Part shown: one piece after another, positions 40,235 through 49,879 of the stretch
How positions within the stretch are numbered: position 1 is the stretch's first letter
Layout of the letters: the number at the start of each line of letters is the position of its first letter
NCBI RefSeq assembly: GCF_002995805.1
Contig: NZ_PVXL01000050.1
Location: forward strand, 1 to 64,000
Source of the DNA: Neomoorella stamsii
GTDB lineage: Bacteria > Bacillota > DSM-521 > Neomoorellales > Neomoorellaceae
DNA: 64,000 nt
Direction: 5' to 3'
The notes under the pieces: generated by a model
Databases searched by the model: none
What the model saw: the letters and a program-made list of their open reading frames with translations, nothing else
Told to the model about the DNA's origin: nothing
Program-made: the position numbers and the translations under genes

Positions 40235-41506
40235 TTGGGCCTGTTATCCCTGCAACAGCTGGCAGACCCGGCCATTCTAAAGAGGCTGCTAAGCTCTTTT
40301 ACCGAGGCCACCGGGATGCGGGCAGTAATTTTAGATACTACTATGGAACCCGTTATCGGCGTCGAAGATTATACCTATCACTGCCGGTTGTGCCAGCTGG
40401 TTAACTCGGTGACAGAAGGTGCCGAACGTTGCCGGGAAACCTACCGCCGTGCCTGCCGGGCGGTGGAACTCATTGATCCCTGTATCCTCTTTTGCCATGC
40501 CGGCCTGGTTCACTGGGCCGCACCAATCAAATTGCAAGATCAGGTCCTGGGAACAATTATTTGCGGCCAAGCAATTATGTGGGAACTGGATGAGCAGGCC
40601 ATGCAGGAGATATTTAACCGGGTGGCGGACCTGTGCCTACCACCCCGGGAACTGAGGGCTGCCATCCAGAAATTACGGGTTGTCCCGGCGCGGCAAGTCC
40701 AGCAAGGAGCGGAACTGTTAAAGAAGCTGGCGGCCCGGGTGGCAGCCAGCAGCCTGAGCAGCCTGGGGGCTACCGGGCAACAGGAAAAAAGAGGACCTTT
40801 AAAAGGGCCGTCCCTCTGGGACTGGCTGGTGGAAAGGGCCCCGTGGGAGCAAGGTAACGGCTACCAGCTGGATCTGGAAAATGAGCTGGCGATCAGGGTG
40901 CGCCTGGGGGACCGGCTGGGGGCAGAGACTATCCTGGAAAATCTCCTGGGGAACATCCTTTTTACCAACATCGGCCGCGCCGAAATTATCAAATATCGCC
41001 TGCTGGAGTTGCTGGCCATCCTTTCCCGGGCGGCTGCTGCCGGCGGCGCCAGGCCGGAAGAGATTTTAAACTTAAGTGCAGCCAGTATGCAAAAAATTTC
41101 CACCCTGTCCCTTGAAGAGAGCTTCATCTGGTTGCTGCGCACCCTGGATGAATTTATGGACCGGATCTACCGCGCCAGGGAAAGCCGCCAGACACCGCCG
41201 GTGGAAAAGGCTGTGGCCTATATCAATACCAACTACAGGCAGAGTATAGGTTTAGAAGATATAGCTGTCTTTGTTGATTTAAGCCCGGCCCACTTGAGCC
41301 GCCTGTTTAAAAAGGAAATGGGCCGCACGGTAATTGAATACCTGACCCTGGTGCGTATAGAAGCTGCTAAACGTTTGCTGCGGGAAGGGAAAACTATCGA
41401 AGAAGTAGCCACAGCGACAGGCTTTAATGAAGTTACCTATTTCAGCCGTGTATTTAAACGGGAGGTTGGCGTAACGCCTGGAACTTACCGGAGTAGATAT
41501 GCCTGA
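40235..41506 (+). CDS. PocR-domain AraC family regulator
   Basis: Transcriptional activator of the following cassette, by position. The N-terminal PocR sensory domain (about residues 5-160) contains the cysteine-rich signature HCRLCQLVNSV…CRETYRRACRAVE…PCILFCHAGLVHWAAPI; related PocR domains sense small organic compounds. The C-terminal AraC DNA-binding domain (about 315-423) has two HTHs: IGLEDIAVFVDLSPAHLSRLFKKEMGRTV and TIEEVATATGFNEVTYFSRVFKREVGVTPGTYR. TTG 40235 after GGGGGGATCTG is preferred because homologues begin at LLSLQQL; an ATG at 40175 lacks a ribosome site. A GGTCAAAAA(T)ATGC motif occurs upstream of the next two transcription units and is a candidate target. Confidence 0.87.
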   Translation: MGLLSLQQLADPAILKRLLSSFTEATGMRAVILDTTMEPVIGVEDYTYHCRLCQLVNSVTEGAERCRETYRRACRAVELIDPCILFCHAGLVHWAAPIKLQDQVLGTIICGQAIMWELDEQAMQEIFNRVADLCLPPRELRAAIQKLRVVPARQVQQGAELLKKLAARVAASSLSSLGATGQQEKRGPLKGPSLWDWLVERAPWEQGNGYQLDLENELAIRVRLGDRLGAETILENLLGNILFTNIGRAEIIKYRLLELLAILSRAAAAGGARPEEILNLSAASMQKISTLSLEESFIWLLRTLDEFMDRIYRARESRQTPPVEKAVAYINTNYRQSIGLEDIAVFVDLSPAHLSRLFKKEMGRTVIEYLTLVRIEAAKRLLREGKTIEEVATATGFNEVTYFSRVFKREVGVTPGTYRSRYA

Positions 41507-41534
41507 AAAGTGATACTGTGAAAACGATCCCAAT

Positions 41535-41548
41535 GGTCAAAAATATGC
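41535..41548 (+). promoter_or_regulatory. Shared motif upstream of the UroD-like gene
   Basis: GGTCAAAAATATGC; the near-identical GGTCAAAAAATGC occurs at 42792-42804 before dctP. Both are preceded by a CAAT-like triplet region. A plausible activator site or -35 element for the AraC/PocR regulator. Confidence 0.45.
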
Positions 41549-41627
41549 AAAAAAGTATCCGGATAGTTCAAAGGGTAAAGATGGTCTGATGGCGAAACCA
41601 AATTTAAATTTTACGGAGGTGACCTGT

Positions 41628-42722
41628 ATGACCATGACACCGCGGGAAAGGGTATTAACTGCCCTGGCCCGGGGGGTGCCCGATCAGGTGCCCTTTGTGG
41701 AAAATGATGTCGAGGAGCCCCTCCAGGTAGAGATCATGGGCCGGGATGACTTCACACCGACCGAGCTCTGTGAGGTACTGGGACTGGATGGTTTTGGCTA
41801 TCATTATCCTACCGGGGGGGAAGCCGGTACCGGCCAGTCCATGCAGGGGGGCGATGCCTTCCACGAGAAGTACTACTTCCCCAACAAGGTAACCTTTGAC
41901 TTCTTCCCACCCTGGATCGCCAAAATGGGCGTTGATGCCGGTGGGCGCAACTTCATAGAAAAGGGCCTGCTGGTGGATGAAGAATCCTTGAAGCTCTTTG
42001 ATGAATACCTGCCCGACCCCGATCACCCGGCCCGGTACGAACGGGTGGCTGAATGGATTGCCAAATACAAAGGCAAATACGCCGTCTTTGCCCGCATCCG
42101 CTTGGGCGCGGCTTCGACCATTAACAGCATGGGACTGGACCACTTCTCCTTTGCCATTTTTGACAATCCAAAGCTGGTCCATGAAGTCCACCGGCGTTTC
42201 TCCGAATGGTCGGCCCGGGTCGTCGAGCATTTAAATGAAATGGATTTCGACTTCTTCTGGGCCAACGATGATATAGCCGACAACCGCGGTCCCTGGGTAT
42301 CACCGCAGATGTTCCGGGAATTTTTCCTGCCCCACATGAAAGTGGTGGCCCAGGCCATCAAAAAGCCCTGGATCTTCCACAGTGACGGCAACCTTTTTCC
42401 AGTTATGGACGACCTGCTCACCCTGGGGATGAGCGCCATTCACCCCATCCAGCCGGCAGCCATGGATATTGGCAGGATGAAGCGGGAGTATGGCCACCGC
42501 GTCTGCCTGGTGGGCAACATTGACCTGGACTATACCCTAACCCTGGGTACACCGGAAGAAGTGGACGCCGAGGTTAAGGAACGCATCCGGGTAGCGGCGC
42601 CGGGGGGTGGCTATATATGCAGCAGTGCCAACAGCCTGCCCAGCTACGCCAAAAAGGAAAACGCCCTGGCCATGAGGGATGCTATTAAGAAGTATGGTAA
42701 GTATCCCATTCAATTGGATTAA
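41628..42722 (+). CDS. UroD-like corrinoid methyltransferase family protein
   Basis: Member of the uroporphyrinogen decarboxylase (URO-D) fold family, 364 aa. The context (TRAP transporter, PocR regulator, DUF1638) and the acetogen setting argue for a methyltransferase of the MtaA/CmuA/MtbA type rather than haem synthesis, as no haem genes are near. Features: MTPRERVLTALARGVPDQVPFVEND start, FFWANDDIADNRGPWVSP, FHSDGNLFPVMDDLLTLGMSAIHPIQPAAMDI with the metal-site-like HSDG, and VCLVGNIDL. ATG 41628 follows GGAGGTGACC; the frame is open to 41589. No corrinoid protein is encoded in the cassette. The substrate is unknown; a methylated carboxylate brought in by the TRAP system is a reasonable guess. 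Confidence 0.83.
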   Translation: MTMTPRERVLTALARGVPDQVPFVENDVEEPLQVEIMGRDDFTPTELCEVLGLDGFGYHYPTGGEAGTGQSMQGGDAFHEKYYFPNKVTFDFFPPWIAKMGVDAGGRNFIEKGLLVDEESLKLFDEYLPDPDHPARYERVAEWIAKYKGKYAVFARIRLGAASTINSMGLDHFSFAIFDNPKLVHEVHRRFSEWSARVVEHLNEMDFDFFWANDDIADNRGPWVSPQMFREFFLPHMKVVAQAIKKPWIFHSDGNLFPVMDDLLTLGMSAIHPIQPAAMDIGRMKREYGHRVCLVGNIDLDYTLTLGTPEEVDAEVKERIRVAAPGGGYICSSANSLPSYAKKENALAMRDAIKKYGKYPIQLD

Positions 42723-42791
42723 ATTGCCGGCATTAACATTGAGGTAATTAGCAAAGGAGGGGATGCAAAAGGGCCGATAGGACGACAATAA

Positions 42792-42820
42792 GGTCAAAAA
42801 ATGCTGGGGTTTAGTATATT
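42792..42820 (+). promoter_or_regulatory. Shared motif and -10 upstream of the TRAP operon
   Basis: GGTCAAAAAATGC (42792-42804) repeats the motif at 41535. TATATT (42815-42820) lies 17 nt after GGTCAA, so the motif occupies the -35 position, as expected for an activator-dependent promoter. Confidence 0.5.
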
Positions 42821-42844
42821 TAACCTGTTAAAGGAGGGATTTGG

Positions 42845-44002
42845 TTGAGAAGGATCCGTGTATTGTTAATAGTGGCACTGGCAATAATTGTGGCACTGGC
42901 AGCAACGGGCTGCGGCGGTAACCAGGCAACATCAGGACAGGGCTCCGCAACTTCAGGAAGTTCATCCTCGTCAGGAACAATGGCCAAACAACCGGAGTTT
43001 GTCTGGCGGATGCAAGTGATCCATAATACCGGGCAGAGCGACTTTGAACAAAATAAACAGACGGCGGAAAAGATTTATAAGGCTACCAACGGCCGCTTAA
43101 AAATCGAAGTGCACCCCAATGGTACCTTTGCCAGCAGTATGGAAGCCTTCCAGGCTGCCGGCGACGGCGTTTTTGAGATGCTATCCAGTTGGCCCATATA
43201 TGCCAAAGGAATCGACTATGCGTTCGTCCCACTGGGGACCGGGAATCTCACCATGGACGCCCACGACAAATGGGTGTGGGTCTATGAGGCCGGCGGGTGG
43301 GACCTGTTACAAAAGGCCTTTGATAAAATAAATTTGAAGCTCCTGGCGGTTGAAATCTGGGGAACGGAGGTTTTAATGGCCAATCAACCTTTCAAGAGCA
43401 TCGAAGAAATGAAAGGTAAGAAAATGAGGACCTCTGATCCGCGCCTGCTGGAGAAGAACGGCGTGGCGGCCATTACCATGCCGTTAGAAGAGGTTTTCAC
43501 CGCCATGTCGACGGGGGCCGTTGATATGGCCGAATTTGGCAATCTTGATTGGAACAAAGGGATAGGTTTGACCGATGTTGCCAAATACGGCATCTGGCCC
43601 GATTTCTGGAATGTTCACTTTATCACCACGGTCGTTGTCAACAAAAATGCCTGGAATAAGCTGCCGCCGGACATCCAGCAAATTGTGGAAATGGCTTTCC
43701 AGTCAGATGAACTCAAGCACTGGACCCGGAGTCAGTACCGCAGCGCCATTACTATGAAAGAGCTTGAAAAGAGCGGTAAGATGCAATTTGTCAGGATGCC
43801 CGAAGAGCAATTCATCAAGCTGCGGGAGCAAATGTATGAAATTGAGCAAGAGGATATAAAGAAATATGGCGGGCTGACCGCTGAGGTCTACCAATCCCTG
43901 TACAAGTTTATGGAAGACTGGTATCCCTATAAAGATATAGCCAGGTGGTGGGGCTGGGGCCTGACGCCGGAGCAGCAATTGGGGTACCAACCTAAGAAGT
44001 AA
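42845..44002 (+). CDS. TRAP transporter substrate-binding lipoprotein (DctP type)
   Basis: Extracellular solute receptor of a tripartite ATP-independent periplasmic-type transporter, 385 aa. A lipoprotein signal (VLLIVALAIIVALAATGC, Cys as lipid anchor) leads to a Gly/Ser-rich linker and the DctP fold. Recognisable segments: FEQNKQTAEKIYKATNGRLKIEVHPNGTFASSMEAFQAAGDGVFEM, IEEMKGKKMRTSDPRLLEKNGVA and the family arginine in this region, which usually pairs with the substrate carboxylate, so an organic acid is expected. Start TTG 42845 follows AAAGGAGGG. DctQ and DctM follow. Confidence 0.93.
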   Translation: MRRIRVLLIVALAIIVALAATGCGGNQATSGQGSATSGSSSSSGTMAKQPEFVWRMQVIHNTGQSDFEQNKQTAEKIYKATNGRLKIEVHPNGTFASSMEAFQAAGDGVFEMLSSWPIYAKGIDYAFVPLGTGNLTMDAHDKWVWVYEAGGWDLLQKAFDKINLKLLAVEIWGTEVLMANQPFKSIEEMKGKKMRTSDPRLLEKNGVAAITMPLEEVFTAMSTGAVDMAEFGNLDWNKGIGLTDVAKYGIWPDFWNVHFITTVVVNKNAWNKLPPDIQQIVEMAFQSDELKHWTRSQYRSAITMKELEKSGKMQFVRMPEEQFIKLREQMYEIEQEDIKKYGGLTAEVYQSLYKFMEDWYPYKDIARWWGWGLTPEQQLGYQPKK

Positions 44003-44092
44003 CTTGCTATCCTGTTCCTCCAGGGCTGCCATGACTGGAGATAATCATGGCAGCCTTATAATCGATTTTTTTTAAAGAGGTGCTATAAAAGC

Positions 44093-44608
44093 ATGACTGG
44101 TAAGTTGGCTAAGGTCCTAAAAGCAATTGATTCCCTTAGCGAAAATACAGGGAAACTATTTAGTTTCCTTATTCTCATAATGGTGGGCCTGGAAACCATT
44201 GAGGTGATAAGAAGGTATATTTTGCATTCACCTACTACCTGGGCCTGGGAGGTCGTGGTGTTACTCTATGGAGCCCATTTTATTACCGGCGGGGCATGGG
44301 TGCTTAAAGAAGGGGGGCACGTTCGCACCGATATATTGTTCAGCCGCTTTTCGCCTAAGATGAAAGCTATTGTTGACTTGCTTCTGTTCGCAATTATTTT
44401 CTTCACCTTTGTTGGCGTAATGATCTGGAAGTATTCCATCCATGCAATTTATTCCTGGTCAATAAAAGAGACGACTTACACCATGTGGGCGCCTCCTTTT
44501 TACCCCTTGAAAACTGTGGTTGCCATAAGTTTCATCTTTTTGGGGTTGCAAGGTTTGGCCAAATGGATTCGCGATCTAATTTTTGTTATTAAAGGGGAAG
44601 AAATTTAA
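44093..44608 (+). CDS. TRAP transporter small membrane subunit (DctQ type)
   Basis: Four-helix membrane protein of 171 aa, required together with DctM for sodium-coupled uptake. Helices are near residues 22-42, 60-78, 98-120 and 140-160. The WAWEVVVLLYGAHFITGGAWVLKEGGHVRTDIL segment is the family signature. The ATG follows AGAGGTGC. Its stop is immediately followed by the dctM ATG (no gap), so translation is coupled. The AT-richer codon use of dctQ and dctM compared with the flanking repair genes may mark the cassette as acquired. Confidence 0.92.
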   Translation: MTGKLAKVLKAIDSLSENTGKLFSFLILIMVGLETIEVIRRYILHSPTTWAWEVVVLLYGAHFITGGAWVLKEGGHVRTDILFSRFSPKMKAIVDLLLFAIIFFTFVGVMIWKYSIHAIYSWSIKETTYTMWAPPFYPLKTVVAISFIFLGLQGLAKWIRDLIFVIKGEEI

Positions 44609-45931
44609 ATGACACCGTTAGAAACAATTCTAGTTGTAGGGATTATTTTCTTAATTGTTCTTTTTATGGGTCACCCCCTGGCATTTACCCTGGGTGGTTT
44701 GGGGATAATTTTTGGAGCTACATTGTGGGGTAACCCGGGAGTACTCAATCTTTTTGTGCGCTCAACGAACAACTTGATAACCAGTATAGCTTATGCCAGT
44801 ATTCCCTTGTTTATCTTTATGGGTGCCGTGCTCGAGCGTTCCGGGGCTGCCGATGACCTTTTTGAATCCATGTACGTGATTCTCGGCAGGTTGAGGGGCG
44901 GTCTGGCGATAACTACGGTGGTCATTTGTACCCTGTTGGCGGCCGCCTCCGGGATTATCGGTGCCTCCATCACCGTCATGGGCATGCTGGCCCTACCGTC
45001 CATGCTAAAGCACCGTTACAACCCCGAACTGGCAACCGGGACGATTATGGCGGCAGGGTGCCTGGGCACCCTCATTCCTCCCAGTATTATCTTGATAATT
45101 TACGGCGCCCAGGCCCAGATTTCCATCGGCAAACTTTTTGCAGGGGGTATTGGGGCCGGTTTAGTTCTTTCCGGCCTCTATATAGCATATATTTTCGTAC
45201 TCTGCCTCCTGAAGCCAAAATCCGGACCGGCAATAGCGCCGGAAGAGGCAGGCAAATATACCAGTCAACAAAAAATAGTCCTGGCCATAAAATCCATCCT
45301 GCCGACCCTCGGGCTCATTCTAATGGTCCTGGGTTCTATCCTGTTTGGAGTGGCCACACCCACGGAAGCGGCCGCCCTGGGGGCGGTGGGCGCACTGCTC
45401 ATAGCTGCCCTTCATCACCGGCTTAACTGGCAAATGGTAAAAGAAGCGTCTTTTGCTACTATGAAAACGACGGCGATGATTATGTATATTATATTAACGG
45501 CGTCTATGTTTACTTCGGTCTTTTTAGGCCTCGGAGGCGGCCAGGTGATATCCGGCATTGTTAACGGGCTCAATATGAATCGCTGGTTGATATTGTCCGT
45601 AATACTGTTTATCGTTTATATTATGGGTATGTTTATTGATTCTTACGGCGTTTTGCTTATAGGTGTTCCCATTTTTACGCCGGTAGTATATGCCCTGGGC
45701 TTTGATCCCATATGGTTTGCGATTATTTTTGCCGTAATGATCCAGATGTCTTACCTTTCACCGCCGTTCGCTTACGCCGTTTTCTATCTCCGGGGTATTG
45801 CCCCCAAAGAAATAAGTACGGCCCAGTTGTACCGGGCGTGTTTTCCCTTCATGGCCCTCCAGGTTATTAGTTTGATTATCCTGTCCCTCTTCCCGGCTAT
45901 AATCACCTGGTTGCCCAGCAAAATAATGTAG
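44609..45931 (+). CDS. TRAP transporter large permease (DctM type)
   Basis: Twelve-helix permease subunit, 440 aa, using an ion gradient to import the solute delivered by DctP. Family features: FMGHPLAFTLGGLGIIFG near the N-terminus, ITSIAYASIPLFIFMGAVLERSG, TGTIMAAGCLGTLIPPSIILIIYG, and SYLSPPFAYAVFYLRGIAPKEIS near the C-terminus. The reading frame begins on the base after the dctQ stop. It shares the operon with the receptor and small subunit; no terminator was seen before the DUF1638 gene, which may be co-transcribed. Confidence 0.94.
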   Translation: MTPLETILVVGIIFLIVLFMGHPLAFTLGGLGIIFGATLWGNPGVLNLFVRSTNNLITSIAYASIPLFIFMGAVLERSGAADDLFESMYVILGRLRGGLAITTVVICTLLAAASGIIGASITVMGMLALPSMLKHRYNPELATGTIMAAGCLGTLIPPSIILIIYGAQAQISIGKLFAGGIGAGLVLSGLYIAYIFVLCLLKPKSGPAIAPEEAGKYTSQQKIVLAIKSILPTLGLILMVLGSILFGVATPTEAAALGAVGALLIAALHHRLNWQMVKEASFATMKTTAMIMYIILTASMFTSVFLGLGGGQVISGIVNGLNMNRWLILSVILFIVYIMGMFIDSYGVLLIGVPIFTPVVYALGFDPIWFAIIFAVMIQMSYLSPPFAYAVFYLRGIAPKEISTAQLYRACFPFMALQVISLIILSLFPAIITWLPSKIM

Positions 45932-45988
45932 AGTGTATTATAAATAAATGGGAGAGATACCAGAACAACATTATTCAAGGAGATGGCT

Positions 45989-46687
45989 ATGAGCCCAGAA
46001 AATAAAGGAAGCTTTGACAGGCGCATTATCGCCTGCGAAGTTTTGCGCTACGAATTGGAAAGCCTGGGCGTGCAGCCGGACGAAGCCATATTTTTAAAGC
46101 AGGGCCTGCACCGGACCCCGGAAAAGCTGCGGGTTACCATCCAGGAAAATATTGATCAATTAGAAGCCGGGGGTTTCCGCGGCAGGATTATCCTGGGGTA
46201 CGGGCTTTGTGGTAATGGCATCGCTGGTCTTAAAACCAGGTACTGCGACCTGGTATTTCCTGGAGCCAATGACTGCATTGACCTCCTCCTGGGTTCCTGT
46301 CAGGCCCGCCAGGAAGATACGCTGAAGGGCTACGCCTACTACTTCAGCCCCGGCTGGGTTGCTTTCAGTGAGAACTCTTATACTGAATACCAGCGCTGCC
46401 TATCCCTTTACGGGGAGGAAACGGCTCGCTGGGTTATAGGCGAGATGCTGAAGGCCTATACGCGGGTAACTTATATTGATACCGGACAACAGGCTGGGGA
46501 GGAAGATCGAGAGTTTGTCAGGTTATTTGCCACGACCTTTAATCTTATTCCGGATGAAATTAAAGGTAGCCTGGAGTGGCTGGCTCGCCTTTTACATGGC
46601 GAAGGTGACGATATAATTAAGATTGCTCCTGGAACGGCAATTGAGGCCGATAAACTGGGGCTGGCAGGGAATATTCTGAGCCAGTGA
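45989..46687 (+). CDS. DUF1638 protein
   Basis: Cytoplasmic protein of 232 aa with the DUF1638 pattern: IIACEVLRYELESLG at the start, HRTPEKLRVTIQENID, GFRGRIILGYGLCGNGIAGL, FPGANDCIDLLLGS and YYFSPGWVAFSENSYTEYQR. The conserved cysteine and histidine positions suggest a metal or cofactor site. DUF1638 proteins are often found beside corrinoid methyltransferases in methanogens and acetogens, which supports a C1 role for this cassette; the exact function is unknown. ATG 45989 is six nt after AAGGAG; ATG 45983 is too close to it. A terminator follows. Confidence 0.85.
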   Translation: MSPENKGSFDRRIIACEVLRYELESLGVQPDEAIFLKQGLHRTPEKLRVTIQENIDQLEAGGFRGRIILGYGLCGNGIAGLKTRYCDLVFPGANDCIDLLLGSCQARQEDTLKGYAYYFSPGWVAFSENSYTEYQRCLSLYGEETARWVIGEMLKAYTRVTYIDTGQQAGEEDREFVRLFATTFNLIPDEIKGSLEWLARLLHGEGDDIIKIAPGTAIEADKLGLAGNILSQ

Positions 46688-46727
46688 CAGGGTGATAAGG
46701 CTAAGGCAGTAAGTAAACTGATTCCGC

Positions 46728-46757
46728 GACCGGGTAAATACCCGGTCTTAATTTTTG
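46728..46757 (+). terminator. Terminator of the TRAP/DUF1638 cassette
   Basis: GACCGGGTA (46728-46736) pairs with TACCCGGTC (46739-46747) and TTAATTTTTG follows. It marks the right edge of the catabolic cassette. Confidence 0.85.
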
Positions 46758-46857
46758 TACGCTCATCAAAATGCTATTAGAGGCGGAAGCTTACCGCCCT
46801 TCCATTCGATAGCAGCATCCTGATTATTCCCTCCAGGTATGCCCTTACTGGCGTTTA

Positions 46858-46866
46858 TGGTATAAT
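46858..46866 (+). promoter_or_regulatory. Extended -10 promoter of uvrA
   Basis: TGG-TATAAT with no recognisable -35. The same extended -10 style is seen at uvrB (34210) and gapA (59484). No LexA box was found between here and the start. Confidence 0.6.
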
Positions 46867-46947
46867 ACTGGCGGAGAAGCAAGGTATTACCCTGGCCAGG
46901 TTTTACGCCTGGCGATAAGCCCAGGGAATTTCCCGAGGGGGTATATT

Positions 46948-49863
46948 ATGGCCACTGATAAAATTGTCATCCAGGGGGCGCGGGCCCACAACCTGAAGAA
47001 TATTAACGTCACTATCCCCCGGGATAAACTGGTAGTCATTACCGGCCTGTCGGGGTCGGGGAAGTCTTCCCTGGCCTTTGATACCATCTATGCCGAGGGA
47101 CAGCGCCGTTATGTAGAGTCCCTTTCTTCCTATGCCCGGCAATTCTTAGGCCAGATGGACAAACCTGACGTCGACGTAATCGAGGGACTATCCCCGGCCA
47201 TTTCCATTGACCAGAAGACGGCCAGCCATAACCCCCGCTCCACGGTAGGTACGGTGACGGAGATCTACGACTACCTGCGGCTGCTTTTTGCCCATATTGG
47301 CCGCGCTCATTGTCCCCAGTGCGGCCGGCCCATTACGCCCCAGACGGTTTCCCAGATGGTGGACCGCCTGCTGGCTTACCCGGAAGGAACCCGTTTCCAG
47401 GTTATGGCCCCCATTGTCCGGGGCCGCAAAGGGGAGTACCGCAACGTCCTGGAGGAGATCCGCAAAGAGGGTTATGTGCGCGTCCGGGTGGACGGGGAAA
47501 TCCGGGAAACGAGCGAGAATATCAATCTGGCTAAAAATAAAAAGCATACTATAGAGGTAATCGTGGACCGCCTCCAGGTGCGGCCGGGCGTGGCCCCGCG
47601 CCTGGCCGAATCCCTGGAAACGGCCTTGAAGCTCACCGGCGGTATTGTCCTTATCGATATCGTCGGCCAGGAAGAGTTGCTTTTAAGCGAGAAATTCGCC
47701 TGCATTGAGTGCGGCGTCAGCCTGCCGGAAATCACGCCGCGGCTCTTTTCCTTTAATAATCCCTACGGCGCCTGCCCGGCGTGTACCGGCTTAGGCGTAA
47801 CCATGAAGGTCGATCTAGACCTGGTCATTCCCGATCGCGACCTTACCTTAAGGGAAGGGGCCATAGCGCCCTGGAGCCGCAGCAATAACGGTTACCAGCA
47901 GATACTGGAGTGCCTGGCTGAACATTACGGTTTCAGCCTGGATGTGCCCGTGCGGGAGCTCAAGCCGGAGCACCTGCAGGTTATCCTTTACGGTTCCGGG
48001 CAGGAGCGGATTAAATTCCGCTACACCAACCGTTTTGGCGACCGGCGCACTTACGAAGCCCCCTTTGAGGGGGTCATCCCCAATCTCGAGCGGCGCTACC
48101 AGGAAACCCAGTCGGAGTGGGCGCGGGCGGAGATTGAAAACTATATGAGCCAGCAGCCCTGCCCGGCCTGCAAAGGGGCGCGGCTGAAACCGGAAGCCCT
48201 GGCCGTCCGGGTTGGCGGCCTTAATATCTGCGAAGTGGCGGCCCTTAATGTCCGGGCGGCGGCCGGGTTTTTGCGCAATTTAACTTTAAGCGAGCGCGAG
48301 GAGATAATCGCCCGCCAGATTTTAAAGGAAATCCAGGCCCGGTTGCAGTTTTTGCTGGATGTGGGCCTGGACTACCTGACCCTGGACCGGGCGGCGGCCA
48401 CCCTCTCCGGGGGGGAAGCCCAGCGCATCCGCCTGGCCACCCAGATCGGATCGCAGCTCATGGGCGTCCTGTACATCCTGGACGAGCCCAGCATCGGCCT
48501 GCACCAGCGGGACAACGCCCGCCTGATTGCCACCTTGAAGCGCTTGCGGGATCTGGGCAACACGGTCATCGTCGTCGAGCATGACGAGGATACCATGCGG
48601 GCCGCCGACTATATCATCGACATTGGTCCCGGGGCCGGGGAGCAGGGCGGCCGGGTGGTGGCGGCCGGTACCCCGGCAGAAGTAATGGCCAATCCCCGCT
48701 CCCTCACCGGCCAGTATTTGAGCGGCCGGCGGCGTATCCCGGTGCCGGCAAGGCGGCGCCGGCCGGGCGACAAATGGTTGACCGTTAAAGGCGCCCGCGA
48801 GCACAACCTGAAAAATATCGATGTCAGCTTTCCCCTGGGCCTGTTTATCGGCGTTACCGGTGTTTCCGGCTCCGGCAAGAGCACCCTGGTCAATGAGATC
48901 CTCTACCGGGCCCTGGCCCAGCGCTTGAACGGTGCCCGGACCAACCCGGGGGCCTTTGAGGCCATTACCGGCACCGAGCACCTGGACAAGGTCATTGAGG
49001 TCGACCAGTCGCCCATCGGCCGGACGCCGCGGTCCAATCCGGCCACCTATACCGGTGTTTTTGACGACATCCGCGCCCTCTTTGCGGCCACCCCGGAGGC
49101 CCGCACCCGGGGTTACAAACCGGGGCGCTTTAGCTTTAATGTGAAGGGCGGTCGCTGCGAGGCCTGCGGCGGTGATGGTATCATTAAGATTGAGATGCAT
49201 TTCTTGCCCGACGTTTATGTACCCTGTGAAGTCTGCCAGGGGAAGCGTTATAACCGGGAGACCCTGGCCATAAAATACAAGGGAAAATCCATTGCCGACG
49301 TCCTGGCCATGACCGTGGACGAGGCGGCGGAATTCTTTGCCGCCATTCCCCGCCTGCACCGGCGCCTTGCCACCCTCCAGGACGTGGGCCTGGGCTACAT
49401 CACCCTGGGCCAGCCGGCCACCACCCTTTCCGGCGGGGAAGCCCAGCGGGTGAAGCTGGCCGCGGAACTGGCCCGGCGCAGCACCGGCCGGACCATGTAT
49501 ATCCTGGACGAGCCCACCACCGGCCTGCACATGGCCGACATCGAGCGGCTGTTGAACGTCCTGCAGCGCCTGGTGGATGCCGGCAATACGGTGGTGGTAA
49601 TTGAGCACAACCTGGATGTCATCAAGTCGGTGGACTATATCATCGACCTGGGCCCCGAGGGCGGTGAAGGCGGCGGCCGGGTGGTGGCCACCGGCACGCC
49701 GGAAGAGGTCTGCCGGGTGGCGGAATCCTATACCGGCCAGTTCCTGGCCCCCGTCCTGGAGCGGCATAAAGAGAGGCAGGCGGGCCGGGACCTGGAAGGA
49801 AGCCCGGAGCACCGGCCTCCGGGCGGGCATCAGGACCTGCCCCGGGTAGTAGGGCAAGAGTAG
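46948..49863 (+). CDS. uvrA: UvrA, excinuclease ABC subunit A
   Basis: Damage-recognition ATPase of nucleotide excision repair, 971 aa, acting as a dimer that loads UvrB. Two ABC modules: Walker [10 protein letters not shown] (about 33-41) and GVSGSGKST (second half), signatures [16 protein letters not shown] and [16 protein letters not shown], Walker [17 protein letters not shown] and [15 protein letters not shown]. Zinc modules: CPQCG, CIECG…CPACTGLG and CEACGGDG…[10 protein letters not shown] ~25-residue tail ([20 protein letters not shown] region) is longer than in most homologues. The ATG follows GAGGGGG. uvrC starts 16 nt after the stop. Confidence 0.98.
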   Translation: MATDKIVIQGARAHNLKNINVTIPRDKLVVITGLSGSGKSSLAFDTIYAEGQRRYVESLSSYARQFLGQMDKPDVDVIEGLSPAISIDQKTASHNPRSTVGTVTEIYDYLRLLFAHIGRAHCPQCGRPITPQTVSQMVDRLLAYPEGTRFQVMAPIVRGRKGEYRNVLEEIRKEGYVRVRVDGEIRETSENINLAKNKKHTIEVIVDRLQVRPGVAPRLAESLETALKLTGGIVLIDIVGQEELLLSEKFACIECGVSLPEITPRLFSFNNPYGACPACTGLGVTMKVDLDLVIPDRDLTLREGAIAPWSRSNNGYQQILECLAEHYGFSLDVPVRELKPEHLQVILYGSGQERIKFRYTNRFGDRRTYEAPFEGVIPNLERRYQETQSEWARAEIENYMSQQPCPACKGARLKPEALAVRVGGLNICEVAALNVRAAAGFLRNLTLSEREEIIARQILKEIQARLQFLLDVGLDYLTLDRAAATLSGGEAQRIRLATQIGSQLMGVLYILDEPSIGLHQRDNARLIATLKRLRDLGNTVIVVEHDEDTMRAADYIIDIGPGAGEQGGRVVAAGTPAEVMANPRSLTGQYLSGRRRIPVPARRRRPGDKWLTVKGAREHNLKNIDVSFPLGLFIGVTGVSGSGKSTLVNEILYRALAQRLNGARTNPGAFEAITGTEHLDKVIEVDQSPIGRTPRSNPATYTGVFDDIRALFAATPEARTRGYKPGRFSFNVKGGRCEACGGDGIIKIEMHFLPDVYVPCEVCQGKRYNRETLAIKYKGKSIADVLAMTVDEAAEFFAAIPRLHRRLATLQDVGLGYITLGQPATTLSGGEAQRVKLAAELARRSTGRTMYILDEPTTGLHMADIERLLNVLQRLVDAGNTVVVIEHNLDVIKSVDYIIDLGPEGGEGGGRVVATGTPEEVCRVAESYTGQFLAPVLERHKERQAGRDLEGSPEHRPPGGHQDLPRVVGQE

Positions 49864-49879
49864 ATGAGGAAGGGATACC

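Noticed and set aside
46741-46947. LexA/SOS box upstream of uvrA, and likewise upstream of uvrB (34014-34241)
   Set aside because: No GAAC-N4-GTTC type site was seen; CGAACCTGG at 34165 lacks the second half.
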